A DNA stretch of 64,000 nt from Hyalangium versicolor (GCF_020103695.1 NZ_JAHXBF010000002.1:558001-622000); one strand, 5' to 3'; positions 8,501 through 19,035 are shown, counted from the stretch's first letter. Translations and numbers: made by a program. The notes: generated from the sequence alone by a model not told the origin.

Positions 8501-11500
8501 CTACACGCGGCGGCGCGGACGCCGCAGCATGCCGAGCGCCAGCAGCAGGGCCACAGCGCTGAACGCCGCGCTCCCCGCTCCCGTCACTCCGCAGCCATCA
8601 CCCGAATCCGTGCCAGTCTTCGGCCCCGGGCCCGTCACCGGCGCCGTGCCCATGAACACCGCCGTGGTGCGCGCCGGAACCGTGAACGTCCCCGTGCCCG
8701 CCGCGAACGAGGCCGTGCGGACCACCGGATCCGTAGATTCCTTGAGCACCGGGTGCAACTCCAGCGTCACATCCTTGAAGGTGCCCGCCACGAAGTGCTG
8801 CTCCTCATCCGTCCCGTTGAAGAGCACCACCGCATCCCGGTAGGCGCCCTGGGCGCTGACCCGAGCTCCCTCGATGTGCATCACGATGAGACCGGGGATC
8901 TGCTCCTTCCCCGTGTTCAGGAAGTGCACCTTCTCCTGGATCTCCGCCGCCGTCTGCAACCGGAAGAGGCTGGTGCTCTTGCGGATGCGGATCATCTCCT
9001 CGAAGTGCTCGAGCGCCCGCTGGATGTGGGCCGGCGTCGGCTTGAGCGCCGCGTCCGCCAGCAGCGGCTTCAGCACGGCCCAGTTGTTCTGGTTGTCCGC
9101 CGCCGGAGGCAGCCCCACGCCCCAGTTGTTGCTCTGGTATGTCCAGTCCAACCGGTTGAACCAGTCACCCGAGTTGAAGCTGTTCCGGTCTCCGGACTTG
9201 GAGCGCAGCAGCTCGTCGCCCGCGTGGAAGAACGGGATGCCCTGGCCCAGCGCCACCAGGCTCAGCGCCATGTTGTGCATGCGCACCCGCGTGTCCATGT
9301 TCGCCGCGCGCGGCGCCTTGACCTGGATGGCGTCGAACAGCGTCTCGTTGTCGTGCGCCGAGACGTACGTGATGACCTCTTGCGGATCCTCGGTATAGCC
9401 CGCCGGGTCACTCCCGTACTTCACGTCCGAGCCCTTCACCTCCGTCCCATCCGCACTGGTGAAGGAGTAGTTGCGCAGGTTGCCGGCCAGCCCCACGCGG
9501 ATCCGGTCCTCGTGCTGCAGCAACAGCGTCCGCTGCTGCTCCGATGTGCCCTGGTTCGTCTCGTTCGGATCGGAGAACAACCCGTTGGAGAAGCCCTGCT
9601 CCTGCAAGCCGCTGAACGGGCCGCCGCCGCGCACCGCGTCGCGGAGCCGGTCACTGAAGGTCCCGATGCCCGTGCCTCCCATGTTGAGCTGCGTGGCGTT
9701 CACCCCGCGTGCGTTGTTGGCCACCTCGCCGAAGTTCCAGCCCTCGCCGTAGACATAGATGGCCTTCCCATCCACCCCATCCTTCTCCAGCGTGAGCGCG
9801 TTCAGCGCCGCGCGCACCTTGAGCATGTTGGCCTTCATGTGGTGGCCCATCAGGTCGAACCGGAAGCCATCCACCTTGTAGGCCTTCGCCCAGGTGACGA
9901 TCGAGTCCACCATCAGCTTCTCCATCATGGCGTTCTCGGTCGCCGTGTTCTGGCAGCACGTGGAGGTCTCCACGTTCCCGTCGGGGTTGAGCCGGTGGTA
10001 GTAGCCCGGAACGATCCGGTCCAGCACCGCCTGCGGATCCTGCCCCGAGGAGTTGGTGTGGTTGTAGACCACGTCCATCACCACGCGCAGGCCACGCTCG
10101 TTGATGGCCTGAACCATCTCGCGGAACTCGACGATGCGCGGCGTGCCGTTCGGATCCGTGGCGTAGCTGCCCTCGGGCACGGTGTAGTGGTACGGGTCGT
10201 AACCCCAGTTGAAGCCATCCGCATCCTTCACCGCAGCGATCGCCGCCTGCTGCTGATCCGAGTCCGCGGGCAGCGCCGACAGGTCCCCCGTAGGATGCTG
10301 CTGAAGGGCGCGGTTCTCCTCGATGGTGGCGATGTCGAACACCGGCAGCAGGTGGACGTGCGTCACGCCCGCCTTGGCCAGCCGCGCGAGGTGCTTCGTG
10401 CCGTTGGAGTCCTCCGTGAAGGCCTTGAAGGTGCCTCGCTCGTTCTCGGGGACCGAGGTGTCGCTGATGCTGAAGTCCCGCACGTGCAGCTCGTAGAGGA
10501 CGATGTCCTCGGGCGCTTGCAGCTTCGGCTTCTCGAGATCACTCCAATCTTCCGGCTGGAGCGCCTCGTCGCTGTTCAGGTCCACGATCTGGCTGCGCTT
10601 GCTGTTCGTGGAGAGGCTCACCGAGTACGGATCGGTGACGCGGTTGGTCTTCACCGCCTGCTCCTTGCGCACGTAGACATCCACCTCATAGAGGTAGAAC
10701 TTGTTCTTCCACGCGGCGGTGCCCTTGGCGGACCACACGCCCTTCTCGCCCAGCTCCATCGCCACGGTCTGGGACGGATCGGCCGCGTTCGCGTCATCGA
10801 AGATGAGCAGCGAGACCTTGCGCGCAGTGGGGGCCCAGACTCGAAGCGTGGGCACGCCGTCGGCGAACGTCACGCCCAGCTCTCCCGAATACGTGTAGAG
10901 CGCGTCCAGCACGCCCGCCAGCTGCGTGGACGTGGCGTCCAGCACCTTGCCCGCGGAGCTGGTGAGCGACACGGCGATCTGCCCCTGGAGGATCTGCGGC
11001 ACCTTGCTCAGCTCGGCCTCGGGGATCTTCAGGGCCAGCGCGCTGGCCAGGTAGGGGAAGCGCTGCTTCAGCTCGTTGCTCAGCCCCGCCGGATCCTGCT
11101 GGAGCGCGATGGAGGTACCGCCCTGGATGCCCGTGTCGGTGAGCCGCATGGCTCCGTCCGGCTCGTAGTGCAGCCGGAAGGTGGCGTCCGCCGGGATGCT
11201 CGCAGCCTGGGGCGCCCAGGCCAGCGTGTCCCGAGCCACCCAATACGCCCTGGCCAGGAGGATGTCCCCCGTGGCCGCGTTCGCTGGCTTGATGGTCATC
11301 TTCTTGTTGGTGGAGTTCCAGGAGAACACCACCTCCTCGCCCGCAGTGGACACCGTGAAGGTGATGTTGTTTCCGCCGGGAGCTCCATCCCTGCCGTAGT
11401 TCTCGTCCCAGCTCTCGTTGATGGCCACCTTGCCCTCGTAGGCGCCCGGCGGAATCTGCGTGGTCGTGAAGGTGAAGTTGCCGTCACCATCCGGATCCTG

Positions 11501-11926
11501 GAGCCAGGACTTGAGGCAGTCCGGTTGCCAATCGCCGGGGCAGCCGAGCTCCGACTGGAAGCTGCCGGGAGCCACCGCGATGCGCGCCACGCTGTCGCTG
11601 ACGTAGTGGCTCGTCGGGTCGTAGTAGAACTTCACCTGCCCCGCCGCGCTCTGGGTCAGCGTGACATCCGCCGCGGGATGCCGCTCCGCACCGTCGACGA
11701 GCACATGATAGTGATAGGTGCCCGCCGGCAGGGTGAAGGCCTTCTGCCACACGCCATCGCCCGAATCGACCGTGAGCTGAGTGGCGGTACACGTGGCCTC
11801 GTTGTCGCTCGCACAGCCGAGCTCGCTCTGGAGGTCGCCCACGAGCGTCACGCTGGTGGGCTGCGCCATGGCGGCCAGCGGACCGCAGAAGGCCGCCAGC
11901 ACCGCGCCGAGCGCGAGCGGACGCAC
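8501..11926 (-). CDS. pulA: Secreted pullulanase-type alpha-glucan debranching enzyme (GH13)
   Basis: 1141 residues from a GTG at 11926. It starts with a signal peptide ([19 protein letters not shown]). Two tandem modules of about 95 residues follow, each with the DLQSELGC or SFQSELGC opening and a [13 protein letters not shown] strand, as in the X25 starch-binding modules of pullulanases. Next come a pullulanase N2/CBM48 region and a GH13 barrel with [18 protein letters not shown] (nucleophile Asp), [11 protein letters not shown] (acid/base Glu) and [10 protein letters not shown]. The C-terminus GCGV, a hydrophobic span and RRPRRR resembles the MYXO-CTERM sorting tail, so it is probably surface-held. 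It hydrolyses alpha-1,6 branches of pullulan or starch. The GTG has no good ribosome site; an in-frame CTG at 11956 has GGAGGT five bases upstream. Confidence 0.9.
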   Translation of the reverse strand: MRPLALGAVLAAFCGPLAAMAQPTSVTLVGDLQSELGCASDNEATCTATQLTVDSGDGVWQKAFTLPAGTYHYHVLVDGAERHPAADVTLTQSAAGQVKFYYDPTSHYVSDSVARIAVAPGSFQSELGCPGDWQPDCLKSWLQDPDGDGNFTFTTTQIPPGAYEGKVAINESWDENYGRDGAPGGNNITFTVSTAGEEVVFSWNSTNKKMTIKPANAATGDILLARAYWVARDTLAWAPQAASIPADATFRLHYEPDGAMRLTDTGIQGGTSIALQQDPAGLSNELKQRFPYLASALALKIPEAELSKVPQILQGQIAVSLTSSAGKVLDATSTQLAGVLDALYTYSGELGVTFADGVPTLRVWAPTARKVSLLIFDDANAADPSQTVAMELGEKGVWSAKGTAAWKNKFYLYEVDVYVRKEQAVKTNRVTDPYSVSLSTNSKRSQIVDLNSDEALQPEDWSDLEKPKLQAPEDIVLYELHVRDFSISDTSVPENERGTFKAFTEDSNGTKHLARLAKAGVTHVHLLPVFDIATIEENRALQQHPTGDLSALPADSDQQQAAIAAVKDADGFNWGYDPYHYTVPEGSYATDPNGTPRIVEFREMVQAINERGLRVVMDVVYNHTNSSGQDPQAVLDRIVPGYYHRLNPDGNVETSTCCQNTATENAMMEKLMVDSIVTWAKAYKVDGFRFDLMGHHMKANMLKVRAALNALTLEKDGVDGKAIYVYGEGWNFGEVANNARGVNATQLNMGGTGIGTFSDRLRDAVRGGGPFSGLQEQGFSNGLFSDPNETNQGTSEQQRTLLLQHEDRIRVGLAGNLRNYSFTSADGTEVKGSDVKYGSDPAGYTEDPQEVITYVSAHDNETLFDAIQVKAPRAANMDTRVRMHNMALSLVALGQGIPFFHAGDELLRSKSGDRNSFNSGDWFNRLDWTYQSNNWGVGLPPAADNQNNWAVLKPLLADAALKPTPAHIQRALEHFEEMIRIRKSTSLFRLQTAAEIQEKVHFLNTGKEQIPGLIVMHIEGARVSAQGAYRDAVVLFNGTDEEQHFVAGTFKDVTLELHPVLKESTDPVVRTASFAAGTGTFTVPARTTAVFMGTAPVTGPGPKTGTDSGDGCGVTGAGSAAFSAVALLLALGMLRRPRRRV

Positions 11927-12316
11927 CCGTAATGGGAAACGAACTGGAACTCTCAGGACACACCTCCGGGGGTTGAAAGGTCTCTAGCGACAGCGACAGC
12001 GGAGGTGACTCGCGACGACATGGCTCGAGGCCGGATCCGACGCGGCATCACCGCCAGCGCACACTAGCAGGGGGAGCAGAGCAGGCGTCCAGGCCTCCCC
12101 TCCGCGCGCCCCCTTCTCCTCGAGCAGCCTCGCGCGAAACTCGGAAGACCCGAAACCGTTGTTTGAAAGCGCTCGTATGCTCACCAGATGACAAAGCGGC
12201 CCCACCCTCTTTGCTCCGCCCTCCTCCGGTCCGAGCCAGGGTTGCGAGGGCTCGCGTTGCATCGCCACCGTCCCCGTGGATGGGCGGAGCATTCCGCCGA
12301 ACGGGGGTGAGCAAGC
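11927..12316. promoter_or_regulatory. Divergent control region between pullulanase and lipoprotein genes, with a LacI-type half-operator candidate
   Basis: No coding frame seen. Around 12163-12174 the bases TTGAAAGCGCTC resemble one arm and the centre of LacI-family (MalR/CcpA-like) operators, which have a central CG and flanking A/T tracts; the right arm does not match well. The left end carries the GGAGGT that could serve a CTG start of the pullulanase. Confidence 0.3.
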
Positions 12317-12751
12317 ATGAAGCGACTGATCATCGGGATGGCGGCGGCTGGGGCAGCCTGCCTGCTGGGTTGCGCGACAAACACGAGCGTGGCGGGCTAC
12401 TCGTCGGACGTCGCCTCGCCCACGCGCATCGCCCAGAACCCGGATATCGCCCGCGGAGACAACGGGCCGCTCATCCCCGGCACCGTGGTGGCCGACTACA
12501 GGGATACCCTGATCATCAAGGACGATAAGGGGTTCGAGCGCGCCATGCGCGTCGATGAGCAGACGCTCTACCGCAAGGATGGCGACATCATCGCCCGCGA
12601 GTACCTGGCTCCGGGAGCCCAGGTGCGCGCCTCATTCGACTACAACGACAAGGAGCGCATCGCTCGCGAGGTCATCATCGAGAACGAGCCGGCCCAGTGT
12701 GAACCGAACTCGTGGCCCGAGGAACCCACGCCCTATCGCCGCGACCTGTGA
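12317..12751 (+). CDS. Small lipoprotein of unknown function
   Basis: 144 residues with a clear lipoprotein signal: MKR, a hydrophobic core, and LLGC at residues 16-19. The mature part is polar, with a repeated beta-strand look (GTVVADYRDTLIIKDDKG, then GAQVRASFDYNDKERIA) and a short polar Pro/Arg tail. The alternating pattern resembles small OB- or YtfJ-like folds in which a property value is stored in the chain, but I do not recognise the family. GGGGGTGAG precedes the ATG. It is divergent from pullulanase and upstream of the amylase gene, yet no operon link is evident. Confidence 0.72.
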   Translation: MKRLIIGMAAAGAACLLGCATNTSVAGYSSDVASPTRIAQNPDIARGDNGPLIPGTVVADYRDTLIIKDDKGFERAMRVDEQTLYRKDGDIIAREYLAPGAQVRASFDYNDKERIAREVIIENEPAQCEPNSWPEEPTPYRRDL

Positions 12752-12955
12752 GGTAGGAAGCGCGGGACGCACGAAGGAAGTCCCTCTTCCTGCCACTACG
12801 CGCCGCGTCAGACTGCAAGCGCATTCATTCCGCTCAGCTTGTGTCGACGCGGCGCATCATGGCGATCGTGACGGAAACACGACCAGGGAGGTCCTCGCAG
12901 CCTGTGAGAATGGCCTGTTCACCTCCAACAGGTTCTGTGAAACAGTCGCGCGCCC

Positions 12956-14533
12956 ATGCAGGCCCCCCAGCCCCGCAAACTGGCGATTGTGCGCGTGCGT
13001 CATGCCGCGTGGGCACTGTTGTTCGCCCTTCAGGCCAGTTGTGCACACACGCCTGCCTCCTCGGAGCCCGCACCCGCCCCAGCGAGTCCTCCCGCCGCCT
13101 CGGTTCCACCCGCCTCACCGCCTCCTGCCCCCCAGGTAGCGCCTCGGCGCTGGGCCGACGAGCTCCTCTACTTCGTCGTCGTGGATCGCTTCGCGGATGG
13201 GGACGCGACGAACAACGCCGCGGTGGATCCCTCCGCCCAGGGCGCCTTCCACGGAGGAGACCTCAAGGGGCTGCGCCAGCAATTGGATGAGCTGAGCTCG
13301 CTCGGGGTGACGGCGCTGTGGATCACCCCGGTGGTGAAGAACATCGACAGCTTCGTCACCGGCGCGGGCTTCCCGGATTGGGGCTACCACGGCTACTGGG
13401 CAGACGACTTCCACAAGCTGGATCCGCGCTTCGGCTCCGAGGAGGACCTGCGCGCCCTGGTGGACGAGGCCCACCGCCGTGGCATCCGCGTGCTGCTGGA
13501 CGTGGTCTACAACCACGCGGGCTACAACTCGCACTACCTGACGAACCCGCAGACGAAGGGCTGGCTGCGCTCCGAGGACCGGGGCACCTGCGGCCAGGAT
13601 GACGTCACGCAGTGCGTCTCCGGCTTGCCGGACTTCAAGACGGAGCAGCCCGAGGTGGCGAAGTACCTGCTGGACGCGCAGCTCGACTGGGCGAAGCGCT
13701 CCGGCGTGGACGGCTTCCGGCTGGACACCGTGAAGCACGTGGATCACCCATTCTGGAAGGAACACCGCCGCCGCACCCGCGAGGAGATCGGCAAGGACTT
13801 CTTCCTGCTGGGTGAGGTGTGGGGCGGGGATGCCGAGTCGCTCGATCCGTGGTTCTCCGGAGACGAGATGGACGCCGGCTTCGACTTCGGCTTCCAGGGC
13901 AGCACGCTGGCCTTCGTGCAGGGCCGTGGCCGCGTCATCGCCTTCGACAAGTACCTGCTGTCTCGCGGCAAGGTGCGCCCGGGCTACCTGCTGGCGCACT
14001 TCCTGTCCTCGCATGACGTGCCGGGCGCGCTGCACCAGCTCGAGGGAGACGTGAAGCGCTTCCGCCTGGCGGCGGTGCTCCAGCTCACCACGTCGGGCAT
14101 CCCCACCCTCTATTACGGCGAGGAAGTGGCCCGCCCCGGCGGAGACTGGCCCGCCAACCGCAGCGACATGCCCTGGGGCTCGCGCAATGTGAAGCCCGGC
14201 GCCGGAAAGCCTCGCGACGAGGAGCTGCGCAAGCACTACCAGAAGCTCATCTCCATCCGCCGGGCACACCCGGCGCTCTCCCGCGGCACGCACCAGGGGC
14301 TGTCCACCGAGGGGGACTTGTACGTGTTCTTGCGCCATGACACAGAGTCTGGCGACGCGGTGCTGGTGGCCATCAACCGCGGGCAGCAACCCGCGAAGCT
14401 GTCTCTTCCGTGGCCCGCTCCCTTCGCGGGAAAGGCGGCGGAGGATCTGTTGAACGGGGGCCGGCTGGAAGGCCCCACCCTGGAGCTCACCGTCGAGCCG
14501 CTCGCGGCGCGCATCCTGGGAAGAACGGGCTGA
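12956..14533 (+). CDS. Alpha-amylase family (GH13) lipoprotein
   Basis: 525 residues with a lipoprotein signal ending in LQASC, then a Pro/Ala-rich linker (about 30-60) and a GH13 barrel. The four GH13 regions are visible: DVVYNHAGY, GFRLDTVKHV (nucleophile Asp), LLGEVWGGD (acid/base Glu) and FLSSHDVPGAL. The early ELLYFVVVDRFADGD and AFHGGDLKGL motifs and the small domain B are typical of cyclomaltodextrinase/neopullulanase-like and periplasmic alpha-amylases. It would cut alpha-1,4 links in maltodextrin at the cell envelope. It ends 55 bp before the MalK gene on the same strand, so it probably starts the importer operon. The start codon has no strong ribosome site, so a start a few codons later is possible. 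Confidence 0.9.
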   Translation: MQAPQPRKLAIVRVRHAAWALLFALQASCAHTPASSEPAPAPASPPAASVPPASPPPAPQVAPRRWADELLYFVVVDRFADGDATNNAAVDPSAQGAFHGGDLKGLRQQLDELSSLGVTALWITPVVKNIDSFVTGAGFPDWGYHGYWADDFHKLDPRFGSEEDLRALVDEAHRRGIRVLLDVVYNHAGYNSHYLTNPQTKGWLRSEDRGTCGQDDVTQCVSGLPDFKTEQPEVAKYLLDAQLDWAKRSGVDGFRLDTVKHVDHPFWKEHRRRTREEIGKDFFLLGEVWGGDAESLDPWFSGDEMDAGFDFGFQGSTLAFVQGRGRVIAFDKYLLSRGKVRPGYLLAHFLSSHDVPGALHQLEGDVKRFRLAAVLQLTTSGIPTLYYGEEVARPGGDWPANRSDMPWGSRNVKPGAGKPRDEELRKHYQKLISIRRAHPALSRGTHQGLSTEGDLYVFLRHDTESGDAVLVAINRGQQPAKLSLPWPAPFAGKAAEDLLNGGRLEGPTLELTVEPLAARILGRTG

Positions 14534-14588
14534 GAAGCCCAAAGAACGACCAACCCCAATCACCCTGTCTGTCGGGGACGAGGGCCGA

Positions 14589-15683
14589 ATGGCCGAAGTA
14601 ACGTTCAAGGACGTGGCGAAGCGGTACGGCGCGGTCTCGATCATCGAGGGGCTGAACCTCGACATCCGGGATCATGAGTTCCTGGTCCTGGTGGGACCCT
14701 CCGGCTGCGGCAAGTCCACCGCGCTCCGGATGATCGCCGGCCTGGAGGAGATCACCGGCGGCACCGTCTCCATCGGCGGCCGCGTGGTGAACGAGCTGCC
14801 TCCCAAGGAACGGGACGTGGCCATGGTCTTCCAGAACTACGCGCTCTACCCGCACATGTCGGTGCGGGAGAACCTGGAGTTCGGCCTGAAGATCCGCAAG
14901 ACGACCAAGCCGGAGATGGACAAGCTGGTGAACGAGGCGGCGGACGTTCTCGGCATCACCCACCTGCTGGACAGAAAGCCCAAGCAGTTGTCCGGCGGTC
15001 AGCGCCAGCGCGTGGCCCTGGGACGCGCCATCGTCCGCAAGCCGGCCGTCTTCCTCTTCGACGAGCCGCTCTCCAACCTGGACGCCAAGTTGCGCGTGGC
15101 CATGCGCGCCGAGATCAAGAAGCTGCAGCAGCGTCTCCAGGTCACCAGCGTCTACGTCACGCACGATCAGATCGAAGCGATGACGATGGGCCACCGAATT
15201 GCGGTGCTCAAGGAGGGCAAGCTGCAGCAACTGGGCACGCCCCTCGAAGTCTACGAGAAGCCCGCCAACATCTTCGTGGCGCAGTTCATCGGCAGCCCGC
15301 CCATGAACTTCCTGGAGGCCACGCTGGACGCCAACGGCACCACCCTGGTGGGCCAGGGCTTCACGCTGCCCGTGCCCCAGAGCCTGCGCGCCGCGACTGC
15401 GGGCAAGGGCGGCAAGAAGGTGAAGGTGGGCATCCGCCCGGACCACATGGTGCAGCCGGATCAGACCGCGCGCGGCGAGTCCGCGAAGTTGGAGCCCAAG
15501 GTGGAGATCGTCGAGCCGCTGGGCAACGAGCTCATCGTCCACTCGCGCCTGGGCGAGTTCGGCCTCGTCTTCCGCATGCCCCCGCAGGCCACCCCTGACA
15601 CCGGCGCCACCATCCCCGTGCTCGTGGAGCTCGACTCGCTCCACCTCTTCGACGCCGAAACCGAGAAACGCCTCTCCGCCTGA
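14589..15683 (+). CDS. malK: ABC transporter ATP-binding protein, MalK/UgpC type
   Basis: 364 residues, usual for the MalK/UgpC/MsmK subfamily. Walker A GPSGCGKST, Q-loop FQNYALYPHMSV, signature LSGGQRQR, Walker B VFLFDEPLSNLDAKLR and the switch His (VTHDQ) are all intact. The C-terminal third (residues about 240-364) is the OB-type TOBE regulatory domain, including KVGIRPDHM. It energises import of a sugar by the MalF/MalG pair encoded downstream. It is the second gene of an apparent operon that runs amylase, malK, malE, malF, malG. Sugar specificity is inferred from the neighbours, since UgpC-type ATPases often serve several sugars. Confidence 0.94.
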   Translation: MAEVTFKDVAKRYGAVSIIEGLNLDIRDHEFLVLVGPSGCGKSTALRMIAGLEEITGGTVSIGGRVVNELPPKERDVAMVFQNYALYPHMSVRENLEFGLKIRKTTKPEMDKLVNEAADVLGITHLLDRKPKQLSGGQRQRVALGRAIVRKPAVFLFDEPLSNLDAKLRVAMRAEIKKLQQRLQVTSVYVTHDQIEAMTMGHRIAVLKEGKLQQLGTPLEVYEKPANIFVAQFIGSPPMNFLEATLDANGTTLVGQGFTLPVPQSLRAATAGKGGKKVKVGIRPDHMVQPDQTARGESAKLEPKVEIVEPLGNELIVHSRLGEFGLVFRMPPQATPDTGATIPVLVELDSLHLFDAETEKRLSA

Positions 15684-15700
15684 TTGCCTGGAGCCTCCCC

Positions 15701-16927
15701 ATGAAGAACCTGCGACTGCTCATCGCGGCCGTGTGCCTGTGTGCCTTCGGCCTGCTGCCCCTGACCGCCTCCGCCGCCGAGACCGAGATCGTCCTCTGGC
15801 ACTCGTACCGCGCCGAGGAGAAGACCGCGCTCGAGAAGGTGGTGGCCGACTACAACAAGGCCAACGCCGGCAAGGTCAAGGTCACCACGCTGGCCGTCCC
15901 CTATGACGCCTTCGCTGACAAGATCACCGCCACCGTGCCGCGCGGCAAGGGGCCGGACCTCTTCATTTTCGCGCAGGACCGGCTCGGCGGCTGGATCGAG
16001 GCCGGCAACACCATCGAGCCCATCGACTTCTACCTGGATGACGCCCTCAAGAAGCGCTTCATCCCCTCCACCGTGCAGGCGATGACGTACCGGGGCACCA
16101 CCTACGGCCTGCCGCTGAACTACAAGAGCATCGCGCTCGTCTACAACAAGAAGCTGGTGCCCACCCCGCCCAAGACTTCGGGCGAGCTGGTCACGGTGGC
16201 CAAGAAGCTCACCGACAAGAAGTCCGGGCGCTTCGGGCTGGCGTACTCGTACGCGGACTTCTACTTCCACGCGGCGCTGATGAACGGCTTCGGCGGCGGC
16301 GTGTTCGACGCGAAGTTCAACCCCACCCTCAACTCGCCGGAGAACCTGAAGTCCATCGATCAGCTGCTCAAGTGGATCGACAAGGACGGCATCCTCCCGG
16401 CCGAGCCCTCCTCCGCGCTCATCACCTCGCTATTCAATGACGGCAAGGCGGGCATCGTGTTCTCTGGCCCGTGGTTCCTGGGCGAGATCGCCAAGGGCAT
16501 CGACTACGGCATCGCCCCGCTGCCCACGCTGGACGAGGCCGGTGGCAAGCCCATGCGCCCGTGGATGACGGTGGAGGGCATCTACGTGACGGCGCCCTCG
16601 AAGAACAAGGAGCTCGCGTTCGACGTGGCGAAGTTCCTCACCACCACGGCCGCCGCCAAGGTGCTGGCGCTCGAGGGCCGCCAGAGCCCCGCCAACTCCG
16701 AGGTCTACAACGACGCCGAGGTCTCCAAGGATCCGCAGCTCAAGGCCTTCCGTGAGCAGGTCGAGGTGGCGGTGCCCATGCCCAACGTGCCGGAGATGAC
16801 CATGGTGTGGTCGCCCGCCACGAGCGCGATGAACGCCATCCTCAAGAAGGCCTCCAAGCCGAAGGAGGCGCTGGACAAGGCGCAGCAGCAGGTGGCCAAG
16901 GACGTCGCGGGGCTCCGCAAGAAGTGA
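15701..16927 (+). CDS. malE: Maltose/maltodextrin-binding protein of an ABC importer
   Basis: 408 residues with a classical cleaved signal (MKNLRLLIAAVCLCAFGLLPLTASAAE), with GGAG seven bases before the ATG. The mature protein follows family-1 solute-binding proteins: TEIVLWHSYRAEEK at the start, PDLFIFAQDRLGGWIEAG, YGLPLNYKSIALVYNKKL, GIVFSGPWFLGEI and a final helical region. The aromatic residues in these motifs resemble those that stack on maltodextrin in MalE. It should bind maltose or longer alpha-glucans in the periplasm. Its stop overlaps the next gene's GTG start (GTGA), so malE and malF are translationally coupled. Confidence 0.92.
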   Translation: MKNLRLLIAAVCLCAFGLLPLTASAAETEIVLWHSYRAEEKTALEKVVADYNKANAGKVKVTTLAVPYDAFADKITATVPRGKGPDLFIFAQDRLGGWIEAGNTIEPIDFYLDDALKKRFIPSTVQAMTYRGTTYGLPLNYKSIALVYNKKLVPTPPKTSGELVTVAKKLTDKKSGRFGLAYSYADFYFHAALMNGFGGGVFDAKFNPTLNSPENLKSIDQLLKWIDKDGILPAEPSSALITSLFNDGKAGIVFSGPWFLGEIAKGIDYGIAPLPTLDEAGGKPMRPWMTVEGIYVTAPSKNKELAFDVAKFLTTTAAAKVLALEGRQSPANSEVYNDAEVSKDPQLKAFREQVEVAVPMPNVPEMTMVWSPATSAMNAILKKASKPKEALDKAQQQVAKDVAGLRKK

Positions 16928-19035
16928 GCACGGCTTCTCCCCAGCCCTCGGGCGGCGCTTCCACGAGCGCCGCCTCCGCCGGTCCTGGCACGTCGGCTTC
17001 TCCCCTCGCAGCAGGCTCCTCCTTGAATCCTCCTCAGAAGACTCCTCCCAGCCTGCGACGGCCGCGCGTGCTGGTGGGGCTGGCCCTGGCGCTCGGCCTG
17101 GGGCTGGCGATCGCCTACGCCCTGCTGATCCGGGCCCGCGAGGACGCCGACAGCGGACGTGAGCAGCGGCAGGATGTCATCTCGCTCAACGCGCTGTCCG
17201 AACTCGCCCAGCGCGCGGGCGGCAGTGGTGACGGAGTGCGCGCCGTCGTCGCCGCCGTGAAGGATCAACTCCTCCCTGGCCGTCAGGTGCGCGTCATCGC
17301 CTTCTCTGGCATCCAGCTGGAGGCCTCGACGTTCCCGGAGGATCAGGGGGACAAGGCCGCGCCGCGCCGGCTGTCTCGCGACGAGAAGCCCCTCTATGAC
17401 CGGGGGCAGCGGCTGCGCGCCGCGGTGGAGACCAACCGCGAGGAGGGCAATGCCCGCAAGCCGGAGATCGAGCGGGCGGAGACCCCTCCCGCGACAGCGG
17501 ATCAGCTCCACGGCGGGCTGCTGTACTCCGCGCCGGTGGAGGTGAACGGCTCGGTCGTGGGCATGGTGGAGCTGGCCACGCCTCCCCAGCAACTGTCGGC
17601 TCCGCAGGCGCAGGCGCAAGGAGTGGAACGCCCCGGGCTGGGGCCCGTATTGCTGGCCTTCTTCCTGCCGCTCGTGCTGGTGCTCGGCGCTTCCTTCGCG
17701 CCGCTGCGCCGCCAGTGGCAACTGGTGGCCGTGGCGGCGGTGGCCTTCGTCGTCGGCCTGGGCGGCTACGCCTCGTACTCCATGCGCTCGCTGGAGGACG
17801 GGGTGCGCGGCTCCCAGGCGAAGGTGGGGGAACACCTGCACGGGGTGGCGGAGAAGGCGCGGACGCTGATCACCGCGCAGAACCTGGCCGCCGAGCCGCA
17901 ACTCAAGCCGGACACGTGGGACTCGGACTTCTTCCGCCAACCGCTCGGGCTGCTCACCCCCGAGGGCGCGGTGAACGAGGCGGCCGTGACCGTGCGCGCG
18001 GACACACTGCAAGCGCAAGCAGCGCGGGCCTTCTACGGCCTGGGAGCGCTGGGACTGGCGCTGCTGCTCTTCATCGGCCTGGGCGGCCTGCACCGCGTGT
18101 CCGCCACGGTGGTGGAGCACCGCGAGGCGTACGCGTACATCACCCCGGCCATCGTCGGCATGGTGGTGCTCGTCTTCTTCCCCTTCTTCTACGGCATCAC
18201 CCTCTCCTTCACGGACGCCAACCTCTACAACACCAACCAGGCCCTCCCGGACATCTGGATCGGCGTTCGCAACTACGTGGAGATCCTCCTCGACTTCGAC
18301 GTCGTCCACCGGGCCGAGAGCGGCGCGTGGGTCATCAACTACCAGAACTTCTACTGGACGCTCTTCTTTACGGTGGTGTGGACCGTCACCAACGTGATCA
18401 TCGGCGTGTCCGTGGGCCTGGTGCTGGCGCTCATCCTCAACACGCCCAACCTGGCGATGCGGCCCCTGTACCGGGTGCTCCTCATCCTGCCGTGGGCCAT
18501 GCCCAACTACATCACCGCGCTCATCTGGAAGGGCATGTTCCACCAGCAGTTCGGCGTGGTGAACCACGTCATCCGCATGTTCGGCGGACAGGGACTGTCC
18601 TGGTTCGAGTCCCCCTTCACCTCGTTCCTCACGGCGCTGGCCACCAACGGCTGGCTCAGCTTCCCCTTCATGATGGTCGTCTCGCTGGGAGCGCTGCAGT
18701 CCATCCCCATGGAGCTCTACGAGGCCGCGCGCGTGGATGGGGCCAGCCGCTGGCAGCAGTTCACCGCCATCACCCTGCCCTCGCTCAAGCCCGCGCTGGT
18801 GCCCGCCATCATCCTGTCAGTGGTGTGGACCTTCAACATGTTCAACATCATCTTCCTCGTCACGGAAGGTGAGCCGGGCGGCTCCACCGAAATCCTCGTC
18901 ACCCAGGCGTACAAGTTCGCGTTCCAGAAGTACCGCTACGGCTACGCGGCCGCGTACTCCACCGTCATCTTCGGCATCCTGCTGCTCTACAGCGTGGTGC
19001 AGAACCGAGTCTCGCGCGCCACGGAGGCGACCTGA
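16924..19035 (+). CDS. malF: MalF-type permease with a large sensor-like N-terminal extension
   Basis: 703 residues from the GTG at 16924, overlapping the malE stop by four bases. The last 300 residues are a normal MalF core: YITPAIVGMVVLVFFPFFYG, the transmembrane array, and the EAA loop EAARVDGASRWQQFTAITLP that contacts MalK. The first 400 are unusual. After a Pro/Ser-rich start comes a span (about 48-70), an exported domain of about 165 residues, two spans (about 239-258 and 267-287), a second exported loop of about 80 residues, and a fourth span (about 369-389). The layout of two spans around an exported loop resembles Cache/CHASE-type sensor modules. E. coli MalF instead has one big loop after its third span. 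Function of the extension is unknown. Confidence 0.88.
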   Translation: MSTASPQPSGGASTSAASAGPGTSASPLAAGSSLNPPQKTPPSLRRPRVLVGLALALGLGLAIAYALLIRAREDADSGREQRQDVISLNALSELAQRAGGSGDGVRAVVAAVKDQLLPGRQVRVIAFSGIQLEASTFPEDQGDKAAPRRLSRDEKPLYDRGQRLRAAVETNREEGNARKPEIERAETPPATADQLHGGLLYSAPVEVNGSVVGMVELATPPQQLSAPQAQAQGVERPGLGPVLLAFFLPLVLVLGASFAPLRRQWQLVAVAAVAFVVGLGGYASYSMRSLEDGVRGSQAKVGEHLHGVAEKARTLITAQNLAAEPQLKPDTWDSDFFRQPLGLLTPEGAVNEAAVTVRADTLQAQAARAFYGLGALGLALLLFIGLGGLHRVSATVVEHREAYAYITPAIVGMVVLVFFPFFYGITLSFTDANLYNTNQALPDIWIGVRNYVEILLDFDVVHRAESGAWVINYQNFYWTLFFTVVWTVTNVIIGVSVGLVLALILNTPNLAMRPLYRVLLILPWAMPNYITALIWKGMFHQQFGVVNHVIRMFGGQGLSWFESPFTSFLTALATNGWLSFPFMMVVSLGALQSIPMELYEAARVDGASRWQQFTAITLPSLKPALVPAIILSVVWTFNMFNIIFLVTEGEPGGSTEILVTQAYKFAFQKYRYGYAAAYSTVIFGILLLYSVVQNRVSRATEAT

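Noticed and set aside
8753..11932. Plus-strand 1059-codon open frame opposite the pullulanase gene
   Set aside because: Shadow of the minus-strand gene caused by GC-rich third positions. It has no recognisable domains, whereas the minus frame has full GH13 motifs.
16705..18567. Minus-strand 620-codon open frame across malE/malF
   Set aside because: Antisense shadow of the transporter genes; composition is His/Arg/Gln/Glu-rich with no domain.
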